From Argyresthia goedartella (lineage: Eukaryota > Arthropoda > Insecta > Lepidoptera > Argyresthiidae), in NCBI GenBank assembly GCA_949825045.1, contig OX463806.1, forward strand, positions 42,804,208-42,868,207: a stretch of DNA of 64,000 nucleotides, written 5' to 3'. Each line of letters starts with the position of its first letter. Positions within the stretch are counted from its first letter, which is position 1. Both the position numbers and the translations under genes were made by a program. Below are positions 10,687-20,894 of this stretch, one piece after another. The notes beneath the pieces were generated by a model, which was not told the origin of the DNA, ran no database searches, and was given only the letters and a program-made list of their open reading frames with translations.

Positions 10687-11841
10687 ATGGCAACTTTTGA
10701 AGATAGGCCGATTAATTTTAATTTACTGCATAAGGACGAGTTAGAATATGAAGTTGAACTTCGTGGGGGAAAGCCAGCCCCAACCGTCACGGAACTGCGT
10801 TCCCAGATCCGAAAATTAAACATTGAACTCAGCTCGGACGAAGTAACGGAGTTCAGTGGCGATTGTGAGCGGGAATTCGCCACTATTTGTGAGAAGTTAG
10901 AATCACTGCAGAGTCTGTTGGTAGGTACAACTCAAAGACCGTGTTCTTTAAAGATTCTGAGTAGGGTACAGGCGTTAGCGTACCACTTATATCACCGTCT
11001 GAGTAGGCTTCAGCCCCTAGAAGGTGCCGGCGACAAATTTTTCGAGACAAACGCGACTATCGAAAAAATAATAGACAGACTAGAGAGTATTATGTTAAAT
11101 TTTCGATCGTCCAGAGTGGCGTCACCTACCCCCGTCCGCGAGGTAATACCCGAGAAGTATCAGGCGGTTCACACATTGAATATCAAATTCGATGGGAAGT
11201 CGTGCGTAAAGGGATTTTTACAAAGATTGGAAGAAGTTAGGGTCTCCCGCGGTATCTCCGACGAAAGATTGTTCAAGTCGGCCCCGGAATTATTCACGGA
11301 CGGAGCGTTATGCTGGTACAGAGGTGCCATTAGCGATGTACACACATGGTCCGAATTGAAAAATCTTTTGTTGGCGGAATACTTACCATTTGACTTTGAT
11401 TTCCGTCTTATGAAAGAGATTAGGGAAAGAACTCAGGGACAGGACGAGAGCATAGTAAATTATTTGAGCGTAATGCAAAATTATTTCTCCCAATTATTAA
11501 AACCCATTACGGAAATTGAGAAATTGGCTATAGTTAGACACAATATTAGGCCGTTCTACACGACCCAACTAGCTCTGCACCCAATCAACTCATGGTCGGA
11601 TTTGAAGTCAAGCTGCCGATTGCTGGAACAGGCAGAATGTATTGCGCGTAGCTTCTCGGAGCCAACTACATCCGCCTCAATCTTGGCGTCGGACTTAATT
11701 TATACTTGTGACAACGGGAAAGCCACCGCAGGCCAAGTCTCAGCGATACAAGAGCCGTCGCGGAAATTATTCTGCTACCGTTGCGGGGAACCGGATGTAG
11801 TTACTTCAACGTGTCCTAAATGTAAGATGTCAAAAAACTAA
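10687..11841 (+). CDS. gag: Gag of Gypsy element A
   Basis: From ATG 10687 (context CACAATGG) the frame gives 384 residues to TAA 11839-11841. The centre (about residues 165-290) is a retrotransposon capsid domain, with FLQRLEEVRVSRG, ALCWYRGAI and LLLAEYLPFDF motifs. The C-terminus carries a CX2CX9C knuckle (CYRCGEPDVVTSTC), but the zinc-binding His of a normal CCHC knuckle is Val, so zinc binding may be altered. Gag forms the cytoplasmic particle that packages the element's RNA. The frame ends in ...SKN directly on a slippery heptamer, so ribosomes shifting by -1 enter pol. An in-frame opening upstream to 10564 has no better start. Confidence 0.88.
   Translation: MATFEDRPINFNLLHKDELEYEVELRGGKPAPTVTELRSQIRKLNIELSSDEVTEFSGDCEREFATICEKLESLQSLLVGTTQRPCSLKILSRVQALAYHLYHRLSRLQPLEGAGDKFFETNATIEKIIDRLESIMLNFRSSRVASPTPVREVIPEKYQAVHTLNIKFDGKSCVKGFLQRLEEVRVSRGISDERLFKSAPELFTDGALCWYRGAISDVHTWSELKNLLLAEYLPFDFDFRLMKEIRERTQGQDESIVNYLSVMQNYFSQLLKPITEIEKLAIVRHNIRPFYTTQLALHPINSWSDLKSSCRLLEQAECIARSFSEPTTSASILASDLIYTCDNGKATAGQVSAIQEPSRKLFCYRCGEPDVVTSTCPKCKMSKN
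11832..11838 (+). promoter_or_regulatory. probable -1 ribosomal frameshift site, gag to pol (element A)
   Basis: In the gag frame the last codons read TCA AAA AAC TAA, so the heptamer A_AAA_AAC sits exactly on the last two sense codons. The -1 frame is open from here straight into the pol ORF with no stop between 11838 and 15593. This is the classic X_XXY_YYZ arrangement. The same codons precede the gag stop of element B. Confidence 0.75.
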
Positions 11842-14800
11842 TAAAGTCGAATCAGAGCAGGGTTGATTCGGGTGTAGGCTTTGGGAGAGGTATACCCTCT
11901 TACCACGTAAGTAACCCTGCAAGTAAGTGCGCTGTTAATACGGCGTCCGAATTTCATGCGGCGGAGGCGGAAAGGCAACGTGCGCCGGGGGCGTGCGTGT
12001 CCTTCGCCACCGTAGGCCACGACGCATCACTCCGGCATGGAGATCGGGGTGGTGATGCCAAGGTGAGGAGGGCGTCTGCGGATGTCCCGGGCGCACGGGG
12101 TTCTGGAAGCCCTTCGTCGCATTCGCCCAAGGGCGTTTTCGTCAACAATAAGGTGAGTCCCGTACCACATAGTGCACCCGTCACCTCTGAACCAAACGTG
12201 ATAGCTTCGCCACTGACTCCAAGACCACAGGAATGGTCGGAGTGGATAGAATTTGTCCGTAAATTTCACATCGAACTACGCGCGAAACACGTGAGCGTGA
12301 TCCACGGTCGCGACGCTCGCCCATATCTGAAAGTGGGGGTTTATAATTTTTTTTTTACTGGTCTATTAGATTCTGGATCGGAAATTTCCATTATTAGCAA
12401 GGCGGCTTTGGATAGGCTCGGTCAGGAAATCGTATTGCATAGGGCGTTGGATTTGGACGCGATAACCACAGCAAACGGTTCATCTTCACCGGTCGCCGGT
12501 TACGTGTTACTGCCCGTCGCTTTGGGGGGTAGAACGTCCGTCGTTAAATTTTATGTAGTTCCGGGAGTAACGACGAGCCTGCTTCTGGGCATCAACTTCT
12601 GGCAGGAGTTTGACATAGCACCTGACGTGTTGTCCTTGTTGAATAGGGGATGCTCTTTCTCTGACACCGAGAAGACAGCCACTTTTGATTGTGAGATTAG
12701 GAGGATTCAACCGTTGAACGCCCTTTCAGTTCGCCAACGCGCAGAAGCCGAAGATATCATGCTGGAGTTTGAGTCCATATCTTTCGATAAGAAGGGTTTA
12801 GGTAGAACTCATCTCTTGAGCCACAGGATTGACACAGGAGGGGCAGCCCCTATAAAACAACGGTACTATGTTTTGTCCCCACAAAAACTAGCAGAGTTAA
12901 ATAAACAGTTGGACGAGATGCTGCAGCTAGACGTTGTGGAACCCAGCAGTAGTGCGTGGAATAATCCTATAACAATGGCACCCAAGGCAGATGGTACGCT
13001 GAGATTTTGTTTGGATAGTAGGAAGCTGAACGCGGTTTCAAAACATGATGCATACCCTCTCCCGTACATAACGCAAATCTTAGATCAGTTGGGGAACGCG
13101 AAGTTTTTGTCTTCTATTGACCTCAAAGCAGCCTTTTGGCAGATCCCACTAGACTCTCGGGACTCAATGGAAAAAACCGCGTTTACAGTGCCAGCGCGCG
13201 GGCTGTACCACTTCAAGGTTATGTGCTTCGGCTTAACTTCTGCACCAGCTACTCAACAGCGCCTCATGGATCGTCTCTTCGGACCTGAGTTCGGCGGGAG
13301 AATTTTTATTTATTTAGATGACATTGTAATCGTTTCAGCTACGTTTGAGGAGCATACGAGGCTGCTGCGGGTTGTCTTAGATCGGCTAAGCTTCGCTGGA
13401 TTAACAATTAACTTACAGAAATGCCAATTTTTTAGAAGTCAATTAAAATACCTCGGGTACGTAGTTGATGAGTTTGGTCTGAGGACAGACCCAGAAAAAA
13501 TACGGGCTATTGTGGACTTCTCCGTACCGACAACTAAGAAGGAGGTTAAGAGATTTTTAGGCACCGCCTCGTACTACCGACGTTTTATTAAAAATTTCAG
13601 TAACATAGCGGGGCCGCTCAACAAATTAACTTCAACAAAAAAAGGTACGCCACCGTTCCAGTGGACAGCGGAAGCTGACCAGGCATTTGTGGAGCTAAAG
13701 AGGGCGCTGACTACGGCCCCGGTGTTAGCATGTCCGGATTTTGACAAAGACTTTGTAGTGCATTGCGATGCATCCGATTTTGGTGTAGGTGCAACATTGA
13801 CGCAGAGGTTTGATGGAGGGGAGCACCCCATCGCTTATTTCAGCCGATCTCTCTTACCCGCCGAGCGGAACTACTCAGCCACGGAGAAAGAAGCGATGGC
13901 GGTGGTCAACGCCGTCGAACACTTTCGTCCTTATCTGGAGGGAGATAGGCCGTTTACGATCATCACTGATCATGCCAGCCTGAAATGGTTTTTAAACTTG
14001 AAAAACCCAACCGGTCGTCTAGAAAGATGGGGTTGTAGGTTATCCCCATATAACTTCACTATTCGACATCGGCGAGGAGTGGACAATGTAGTTCCTGATG
14101 CTCTCTCAAGATCAGTTCCGGTGGCAGCAGTGGCGCCAACGGTGCAGACTTCTGACGATTGGTATTTGAAACTTTTTAGGGGTTGTGTGGATAGGCCACA
14201 ATCCATGGCAAATTATCAGGTCGAGAGCGGTCGTCTTTATCGTTTCAGAAAGGGCAAGAACAACTTAACCGATGACTTCCAGTGGAAGGAGGTAGTCCCA
14301 GTGGAGTACAGAGTGGACATCATGGTCGCGAACCATTCAACGCCTACGGCGGCACATCTAGGGGTAGATAAGACGCACAGTCGGTTGAAGCTCAGATACT
14401 TTTGGCCAGGAATGTACCAGGACGTGGTGAGTTTTGTGGCTGCTTGTGAAGTGTGTAAAGCCTATAAACATAGCAACCTGTCAAAACCCGGTCTGATGGG
14501 GGACCCAAAGGTTTGCTCACGGCCGTTTCAGTGTATTAGTGTTGATTTAGTCGGCCCCCTACCGGCTTCCAGACAGCTAAATACATTTTTGTTAGTAGTA
14601 GTATGCTGCTTCTCCAAGTATTGTTTGATTTTCCCCGTGCGGCGCGCTACAGGAAAGGTGATCGCTCAGCGCCTGGAGGACCATGTGTTTCTGGTGCATG
14701 GGGTTCCTCAGACTGTGCTCTCAGACAACGGGCCACAGCTGGTGGGTCGTGAAGTCCAGTCATTATTCGAAAAGTACAATGTGCCGCAAGTACATTTGGG

Positions 14801-15596
14801 CCCGGTTTATTGCCCCCAAGTAAACACGGTAGAACGATATAACAGGACCATCATGACTGCGGTCTCAAGTTTCGTAGGGTCTGACCATCGCACGTGGGAT
14901 GTGAATATTCACAAGATACAGTTCGCTCTAAATACTTCCGTTAACGATGCTACTTCGTACACCCCGTTTTTTCTGGTACATGGGAGAGAGGCAGTAGCTG
15001 ATGGAAATGTTTACTCGGATCCCGTTGTAGTTGATGAATTGTTGTTTGGGTCGCGAAAAGCCTCGGCGGATAGATTAGGTACCTTGAAAGATGTTTACGA
15101 GAAAGTGGGGGTAGAACTAAAAAAGGCCCACGATCGTAATGTCAAAACGTATAATAGCAAACGCCGTGATTTGTCTTTCAATGTAGGCGATATTGTTTGG
15201 AAAAGAACTTACAAACTCAGTGATGCGAGCAAACATTTTTCTGCGAAGTTATGTCCTAAGTATGAAAAATGCATCATCGTCAAGAAGTTATCGCGTTTGG
15301 TTTACGAGGTAGAGGATGAAAACGGCAAGCCATTGGGGAAGTGGCATATTAAGGATATCAAACAGAAAGACGAGGGACAGATGTCATGCGACCCACGAGT
15401 AAACCCCGTGAGTAGTGTTGTGAGTGTTGGTAATTTTCGCTCATCAGCGATCGTTGGTCCGGCTGCGTCGCCCCGTCGCGGAGTTCTGCGCAGCAATGCC
15501 CACGTAGCTGGTGAAAGATTGGGGATAAATACAGGCGCTTCGCCAAGTCACAGCGCCGCCTATAGGAGCCGAGTATTCCGCCGTAGGCCCAGATAA
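11838..15596 (+). CDS. pol: Pol polyprotein of Gypsy element A (protease, RT, RNase H, integrase)
   Basis: The frame is open from the frameshift site to TAA 15594-15596 (about 1250 codons). In order I see: aspartic protease (LLDSGSEISII, near 12365); reverse transcriptase with SSIDLKAAFWQIPL, CFGLTSAPA and the catalytic YLDDIVIV (near 13310); RNase H starting at HCDASDFGVG (near 13760); integrase zinc finger with H...H...CEVCKAY (near 14360-14460); and integrase core with SVDLVGPLP, LSDNGPQ and NTVERYN supplying the D, D and E. The C-terminal VGDIVWKR region resembles the integrase tail. All catalytic residues are present and no stop interrupts, so this copy could be functional. It has no ATG of its own near the start, consistent with expression by frameshifting. 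Confidence 0.92.
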   Translation, partial: LIKSNQSRVDSGVGFGRGIPSYHVSNPASKCAVNTASEFHAAEAERQRAPGACVSFATVGHDASLRHGDRGGDAKVRRASADVPGARGSGSPSSHSPKGVFVNNKVSPVPHSAPVTSEPNVIASPLTPRPQEWSEWIEFVRKFHIELRAKHVSVIHGRDARPYLKVGVYNFFFTGLLDSGSEISIISKAALDRLGQEIVLHRALDLDAITTANGSSSPVAGYVLLPVALGGRTSVVKFYVVPGVTTSLLLGINFWQEFDIAPDVLSLLNRGCSFSDTEKTATFDCEIRRIQPLNALSVRQRAEAEDIMLEFESISFDKKGLGRTHLLSHRIDTGGAAPIKQRYYVLSPQKLAELNKQLDEMLQLDVVEPSSSAWNNPITMAPKADGTLRFCLDSRKLNAVSKHDAYPLPYITQILDQLGNAKFLSSIDLKAAFWQIPLDSRDSMEKTAFTVPARGLYHFKVMCFGLTSAPATQQRLMDRLFGPEFGGRIFIYLDDIVIVSATFEEHTRLLRVVLDRLSFAGLTINLQKCQFFRSQLKYLGYVVDEFGLRTDPEKIRAIVDFSVPTTKKEVKRFLGTASYYRRFIKNFSNIAGPLNKLTSTKKGTPPFQWTAEADQAFVELKRALTTAPVLACPDFDKDFVVHCDASDFGVGATLTQRFDGGEHPIAYFSRSLLPAERNYSATEKEAMAVVNAVEHFRPYLEGDRPFTIITDHASLKWFLNLKNPTGRLERWGCRLSPYNFTIRHRRGVDNVVPDALSRSVPVAAVAPTVQTSDDWYLKLFRGCVDRPQSMANYQVESGRLYRFRKGKNNLTDDFQWKEVVPVEYRVDIMVANHSTPTAAHLGVDKTHSRLKLRYFWPGMYQDVVSFVAACEVCKAYKHSNLSKPGLMGDPKVCSRPFQCISVDLVGPLPASRQLNTFLLVVVCCFSKYCLIFPVRRATGKVIAQRLEDHVFLVHGVPQTVLSDNGPQLVGREVQSLFEKYNVPQVHLGPVYCPQVNTVERYNRTIMTAVSSFVGSDHRTWDVNIHKIQFALNTSVNDATSYTPFFLVHGREAVADGNVYSDPVVVDELLFGSRKASADRLGTLKDVYEKVGVELKKAHDRNVKTYNSKRRDLSFNVGDIVWKRTYKLSDASKHFSAKLCPKYEKCIIVKKLSRLVYEVEDENGKPLGKWHIKDIKQKDEGQMSCDPRVNPVSSVVSVGNFRSSAIVGPAASPRRGVLRSNAHVAGERLGINTGASPSHSAAYRSRVFRRRPR

Positions 15597-15889
15597 GCCG
15601 TTCCGGAACAACACCTGGAACGGTGATGCCAAGGAAATAGTTTCCATTGTATCATTGTTGTATGTTGTGACAGCTGTACTGTTTAGCTTGTTATTTTGTT
15701 TGGTCCCTCAAGAGTCTTCGGCCGGATCATGAGGTGGCATCATAGGTCTTTTGGTTTTGTGTGTCGTAGGCACTTCGTTTTTTTTGGTATTGTGGATGTT
15801 GGAGGGTTTGTTTTGTTGGGGGGCGGTGTTCTCGGATGGGGTCATCCGTAGGATTCCCTGCGTGAATCCTATTTTGGCTTGGGGGGTAC
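15597..15889 (+). other. 3' untranslated region and polypurine tract of element A
   Basis: The stretch between the pol stop and the 3' LTR has no env gene. It is T- and G-rich and ends in ggcttggggggtac directly before the TG of the LTR; the G run is the likely polypurine tract that primes plus-strand synthesis. Confidence 0.6.
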
Positions 15890-17278
15890 TGTAGCGCTGG
15901 ATTTTCAGTCCATTTACATAGGTTTAAACAGTTGGATTTATGAGAGGAAGATACAGGTATCGCCATCTGGCGGCAGCCTTAACAATGCTTACATTGGGGG
16001 AGCCATCTCGCTGCGCGTCGAACAGTATCGATCCAAGTGGTTACGGTGGAACGCCGCTAGAGGGCGCCACCACTCTTAGTGTTGCCCTCGTCTTTTTGTT
16101 CCCATGTTGTCGGGAAAATTTAACTACAGCTGGCGGAGTGAACAATTATTTTCAGGCGGGAATCGCTGCCGTGTACCCTAAATGTTGGTGGGGACGCGTC
16201 CTGAATGTAAGGTGCAGGAACTGACAGCGGAACGGGAGCTAGATAGAAATTTCGCCCGGCTAATTTACTGTCGCAATCGGCGACGTGAACTTGTCATGGG
16301 GGGTGTTGAGTCCAAAACTTAACATATGTACCTGTATAAAGTATACCTGTATAATTTATTACTGTTATTTGGAAAAGCGCCATCTATAGATTTCATTGTA
16401 TATTATTTGCATTACAAATTGACCTTGATCTGACTGATCACACGTTAGACATGTATAAGCTTGAAGCATTTTATGATAGATGGCGCTAGTAGTCTAAACC
16501 GCCTACTAACTGTGCTATAAATTGGTAGACATAAGGAATTTCTGTCTCTTTGCCTTGCAACCGTCCAATACAACGCACGTATCAATTTCGGCCTTTTCAT
16601 TTCGCTCCTTCACCCTCTATGTCCCGAGTGCGACAGGGGGCTTTCAGCGCGAAGGTGGTATCCCTGATGGAAAGATTGTTCGCGAAGATTTTGGTTATAA
16701 ATATGCGCCCCAAGCCGGTGGGGGGCTTTTTTCGACGAGAGTGCCGCGAGAGGCACACCGCTTGAGGTGGTAGAAGGAGGAACCACTGACAAGAAACCTT
16801 GCCCCTTTTTGCTCCGGGGACGGAGAGAGCGTGCCGTGGTGGACGCGTAGCGGAAGGAGGTTGTTCCCACGTGTGGTGAGGTGGCTGACGCATCGGCTCG
16901 CTAAATCCAACCCTGCCGAAGACGGGATTTTGGGAGCCGCCAAGGTGACCCGTGCTGGGTGCACCCCGTGGTAGCGGGCGAGGTACATCCTGAATATATA
17001 AGTACATAAGATCCCGCATGGCGCCTGTACTGCCAGTGTAGCTGGTGACGCCCTGCTTGTTACTGTTACGCTGATCTTCCCTGCGGGGGGGGCAGACCTG
17101 AAGAAACAAGGGTCGAGATAAGTGTAGAATTAAGGACGTGTATTATTTAAATAGGACGGCCACTAAGAGAGAACCCCCCCCTTGTTTTCTTTAACAAATG
17201 TTCAGGAAATAAAACTTGAGAACCAGAATCTCTTCTTTTACTGACAGGAACTAGTACCCCCAGAAAAACGAGGTTACA
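15890..17278 (+). repeat. 3' LTR of Gypsy element A, interrupted
   Basis: Same sequence as the 5' LTR but 1389 bp long, because a 332-bp solo LTR plus its 5-bp target duplication sits at 16304-16640. Removing these leaves 1052 bp, one more than the 5' LTR. Confidence 0.93.
16304..16635 (+). mobile_element. solo LTR of a different retrotransposon, nested in the 3' LTR
   Basis: The 332-bp insert begins TGTTG and ends CGACA, an imperfect inverted TG...CA terminus. It is flanked by GGGGG on both sides (16299-16303 and 16636-16640), while the 5' LTR has a single run of six G at the empty site. A TATAAATT box is present at about 16516. This is what recombination between the LTRs of a full insertion leaves behind. 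A 5-bp duplication fits BEL/Pao, Copia or some Gypsy families. The sequence differs from the LTRs of the other elements in the window. Confidence 0.85.
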
Positions 17279-17299
17279 AAATACTTATCGTAAACGAAA

Positions 17300-17445
17300 T
17301 TGCTTGGAGTTTTTTTTTTTCAATTTCATTATACTTTATTGCCCAAAACAGCGAATACAAAACAAATATAATGGATATAACTTTTATAAAGTCGAGCTTA
17401 TCTCTAACAAGAGATTTCTTCCATCAAACCTAGAATGGAGAGGAA
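17300..17445 (-). repeat. LINE 3' tail remnant (minus strand)
   Basis: Read on the minus strand it has 'tggaagaaatctcttg', 'agagataagctcgac' and an AATAAAG-type signal before a poly-purine end. The same motif occurs inverted three times at 31709-32049 and, on the + strand, at 18350-18445. These are the 3' ends of a common lepidopteran LINE family. Confidence 0.5.
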
Positions 17446-17611
17446 AAAAAGAAACTACAGGTACAACTAAGTGAACAACAATGAATATCTTAATAAAATA
17501 ATAAACTACTAACCAATATCTACTTAATACTAAATATGTAACATGTACATACATAGATACAAATGAATAGGGGATAGAGGTTTTGACTTCCGCTCTGGGG
17601 CATTTCTGATG

Positions 17612-17704
17612 CAAAGGATCTCCCTGGCGGTGCAGCGGGGAAATGCTGCATGCGTCATGGGAACCTTAGCCTCGGCAATGTCCTGGGGTGGTTTATTCGC
17701 GTAG
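17612..17704 (+). pseudogene. LINE ORF2 C-terminal fragment
   Basis: Thirty codons end at TAG 17702-17704 and read QRISLAVQRGNAACVMGTL followed by a short tail. The 'VQRGNAA-x-VMGT' ending recurs at the C-terminus of many lepidopteran LINE reverse transcriptase proteins. It is followed by an A-rich 3' region. The rest of the element is absent. Confidence 0.5.
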
Positions 17705-17819
17705 TTGTTTCTTTTTGTGTTTTTAAGTTATTTAAAAAAAATAAAACAAATTTCAAAATAAATACTAATACTTATCATGGAAGAGAAAGATAGTGTTCTT
17801 TCAAATGACTTTTAAATAT

Positions 17820-18349
17820 ATATGCACCCAAATATTTTATGTACGTTAGTTCCAATTAGCCCCTGCAATTCCAATAAGCCCGAGTTGACTCAAGATTACC
17901 AATCATTTGATCAGATTGTTGTGGAATCTGATCACGGTCACTTATACCCACGGATATCGTGAACAGATACCACTGCAGTTTTATTCGGTTCATTCCTTCA
18001 TCCTGATCTCATGAACAGTGCCCATAAAAAAAAGGAAAAAAAAGAGTAATCTGATCATACTTTACTTTTCCTTTCTAGTTCAGGCTACCTCGGAAGAAAT
18101 GTATTTTTTTTTTGGATATTTACCTGTGCTCAAGGAGGTTCAACAATTTATTTATTAAAAAAGGAGAAACAAATGTATGTCGTGTAGTCGGTAAAAGGAG
18201 ATAAAATTAATCAGTGGACACTCACTTTTGAGTGGAAACTGGAAACAATCCCAATAATTGCATGTTTTATGTTGTGTTGTCAAGTTTTACATTGTAAATT
18301 TTTGTATGATAAGTATATCCCTTATAATATATCTATGCTTTCCTGTCAG
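17820..18349. other. repeat-derived sequence without a gene
   Basis: 17820-17890, read inverted, matches about 65 bp at 27229-27300 that contains the motif GGGGCTATTTGG. No coding frame was recognised in the rest. Confidence 0.4.
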
Positions 18350-18445
18350 CACTGGGTTTGCTGGAAGAAATCTTTTTATAGAGATTTGTATACCAACTGT
18401 GTTTCTGATTTTCCAATAATGTTTATGTGCAATAAAGTATAAAGT
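18350..18445 (+). repeat. LINE 3' tail remnant (+ strand)
   Basis: It contains 'gctggaagaaatc', 'tatagagattt' and then 'gtgcaataaagtat', the same design as the tails at 17300-17445 and 31709-32049. It is an isolated 3' end. Confidence 0.45.
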
Positions 18446-18654
18446 AATGTACCGAAGTCACATTTTGTAGAGTAGACCTATAAATTATGCACATGTGTCA
18501 CTCGCACAATCACTTTCACTTTCTGAATCAGACAAATTGATTATTTATAAAGCTGTTTTTCTTCTTCAGCTCAAAACTCTTCCTCACATTTCATTGCGTG
18601 GCTGCCAGGTCCTAGCATCTCGTTGTTTTCTTACACCAGCTTCTTGACAGTGGT

Positions 18655-19490
18655 TTTATTCATAAAGCAACATATCCTTTTAATTGTTCACAAATATTTT
18701 CTATGGGTCTAAATTCCGGTTGATACGGATGCAAACGAACTGCAGCGTGTCCATGCTCTCGCAAGACTTCATCTTCATTACATTTGGGAAAAAAATATTT
18801 GTGGTGTTTTATTACATCATAAAGTTCAGGCTTTTTGGCACCAGCTGCAAAAGGAATATCATATTTTTCTAGCCAGGCCCTAATAAAACCTTTTCTTCTA
18901 TTTAAATAAGGCTTCTCCACAAGTGTGTTATGATAAGATGCGTTATCAATTACAACGACACTGTCATGTGGTAAATTAGGTATCAGCTGTTTTCACAACC
19001 ACTTTTAATATTTCTCCGAGGTAATTTCCTTGTGTTATGTGTTCCGTCAGAGTCCGCGAACTGATCTAGTAAGCGAGATCCTGGCACAAATGCCCTTTCG
19101 TTACCGGCATGTACGTTGACCTTTGAAAATGGGTTGTTTTAAACTATATTTGGTTGAATTAAGCCAACTTAAATTTTTAGTGTGTCTAGTGTGAATATAT
19201 GTTGAATTTATAAAAACGATATATTTACCAGCAGCTCTTAATTTCCGGATTTGTCTAAGGTACTTTATTATTTTTCTTTAAGTCTGAATTCCATATCTGG
19301 AATAATATTTCGAAGAGTTGCTGATCCTTTGAATCCAATGTTTTCTATTAGTATTTTCTGTAAGGACGTGAGAGTAGGGAGTTCTGTAAACCTCTTTTGA
19401 AACTATTATATGATCCGCCGTTTCACAAAATAATGGATCTCATCCAGTTTCTACCGATGTTTCATGTTTGGCTTTAGTCCAGTTTTGGTA
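18655..19490 (-). pseudogene. IS630/Tc1-related (DDE_3 type) transposase pseudogene
   Basis: On the minus strand, pieces of one protein lie in order but in several frames: YLRQIRKLRAAGKYI, then FINSTYIHT, KQPIFKGQR, FVPGSRLLDQF, NYLGEILKVVVKTAD, VVVIDNASYHNT, and a longer open piece (18920-18660) ending EFRPIENICEQLKGYV. VIDNASYHN carries the second catalytic Asp and the RPIE region the final Glu. The first site, normally Y-x-DETY in this group, reads INSTY and has lost its Asp. At least two frameshifts separate the pieces. It is an old dead copy, and inverted repeats were not located. Confidence 0.75.
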
Positions 19491-19639
19491 TTTACCTTAT
19501 TGCAATTTGAGTCATTTTCCTTCAGAATAGTTTCAGATATTCCCGTTGCTTTATAAACTATTTGAAGCATTGTTTGAAAATATATATTTTCATAACTTTT
19601 AAATGCATTCGATTCACTACAAAAGTATTTTTATCTACA

Positions 19640-20115
19640 CACTTATGATTAACCCTCTTTACTGCGTCCAAAAACCGCACGTTATGACCAGCATAATGAT
19701 ATACTACTTGGTAAACACTCATTTATTATCTGAATATTTATTCCTTATGACTATAAGGTATCTCAATATATCAATATATCGACATATTAAGATATTCAAA
19801 TTTCGAACGCCGCTGCCCGCACGCCAGCGTGCCACCCCTAGTTTGTCTATGAAGTTGGTACTACTGAACAAGCCAAACAAGTGCAGAGCAATGATCAATG
19901 CCGCAATTCCGGTCGAACATGCGGTTCTTGAACACATCAAAGAGTTCTTAGGATATGTGTGTAGATAAACTAGTATATGTAACTGTACATAATAAGGCAT
20001 TAAAACTCTCGCGTGACATTATTATTAACTCGCTTTCGGCTCGTTTCATGAACCCACACTCGAGTGTTAATGCCCTTCATTCAAAAACAATCACATAAAC
20101 TACTAATATACATTA
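19640..20115 (+). repeat. foldback repeat family, copy 2
   Basis: Shares with 2795-3272 the segments 'aaatttcgaacgccg', 'gaacacatcaaagag' and the terminal inverted arms beginning tatatgtaactgtacat. Arms close around 19975-20105. It is diverged from the other copies by substitutions and small indels. Confidence 0.6.
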
Positions 20116-20410
20116 TTAACAATTTTCGACATTGTGCATCAAGCTTTTTATCCTATCTAATATTACTGGCAGATGCCACAGGATTTCTCGTTGTTGCCTT
20201 CGTGGCAATTTATTAATAATTTCATAATAATATATTTAATAATAATATATGAAAATGTACAACGCCAAATATAAATTAATCTAAGAGCCTTAATAATGAT
20301 AGGTGTCTTTTTAGTTTGCAGTGACCTGTCACCACACCTACCAGTATTGCCACAGAATACTTAATAGTGTATTGCTAAGTTTTCCTACTTAGCCTTTTTG
20401 GGGTCCTTCC

Positions 20411-20890
20411 TTATGATAAACATCTTGGACTGCCTGTACTCTTTGGTGTTCTTCCCTTTAGGTTTGCATCTCGCGTTTGGTTTGCAGCTTGATAGCGTTG
20501 CGCGTTGAAAATGTTCTTTGTGACAGTCGCTGATATAGGTAATCTTGGTTCTGGTCCAATAAAACGCTCATCAGCGCCGTTTCTTGCCAGCTCATCTGCT
20601 TTTTCGTTACCGTGAATCCCTTTATGACCGGGGATCCATGCCATAACTATTTCTGATGTTCTTCCCAAAGAGTTAAGACTGGCACCTTACACTCTACGAC
20701 TAGTACAGATTTATTCATTGGTTGCCGGAACGCCTTTAAAGCTGCCTGACTGTCAGAATAAATTACTACTGTCTAGTTTTTTATTTCTGCTGTATCCCTT
20801 AGTGCTTCAGCGCATTCCTTTATGGCGTAGATTTCCACTTGGAACACGCTGGCGTATAGCCCCAAGGCAATTGATTTGTCTTGTTTAACT
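20411..20890 (-). pseudogene. RNase H domain of a LINE, degenerate
   Basis: The minus strand reads VFQVEIYAIKECAEALRD (with the catalytic Glu), a stop (TAG near 20774), IYSDSQAALKAF (catalytic Asp), a frameshift, then AWIPGHKGIHGNEKADELAR (catalytic His/Asp region). This order is that of the RNase H domain at the end of LINE polyproteins. The stop and frameshift make it non-functional. No reverse transcriptase was found upstream. Confidence 0.75.
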
Positions 20891-20894
20891 TTCC

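Larger units (their letters stand above)
9478..17278 (+). mobile_element. Ty3/Gypsy LTR retrotransposon (element A)
   Basis: A complete element: 5' LTR 9478-10528, primer binding site from 10530, gag, pol, purine-rich tract and 3' LTR 15890-17278. The ends are TG...CA and the 4-bp target duplication AAAT occurs at 9474-9477 and 17279-17282. Apart from a nested solo LTR, the two LTRs differ by one 1-bp indel that I can see (CTGAAGC at about 9809-9815 against CTGACAGC in the 3' copy), so insertion was very recent. Gag and pol are both open. There is no env frame. Confidence 0.95.
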
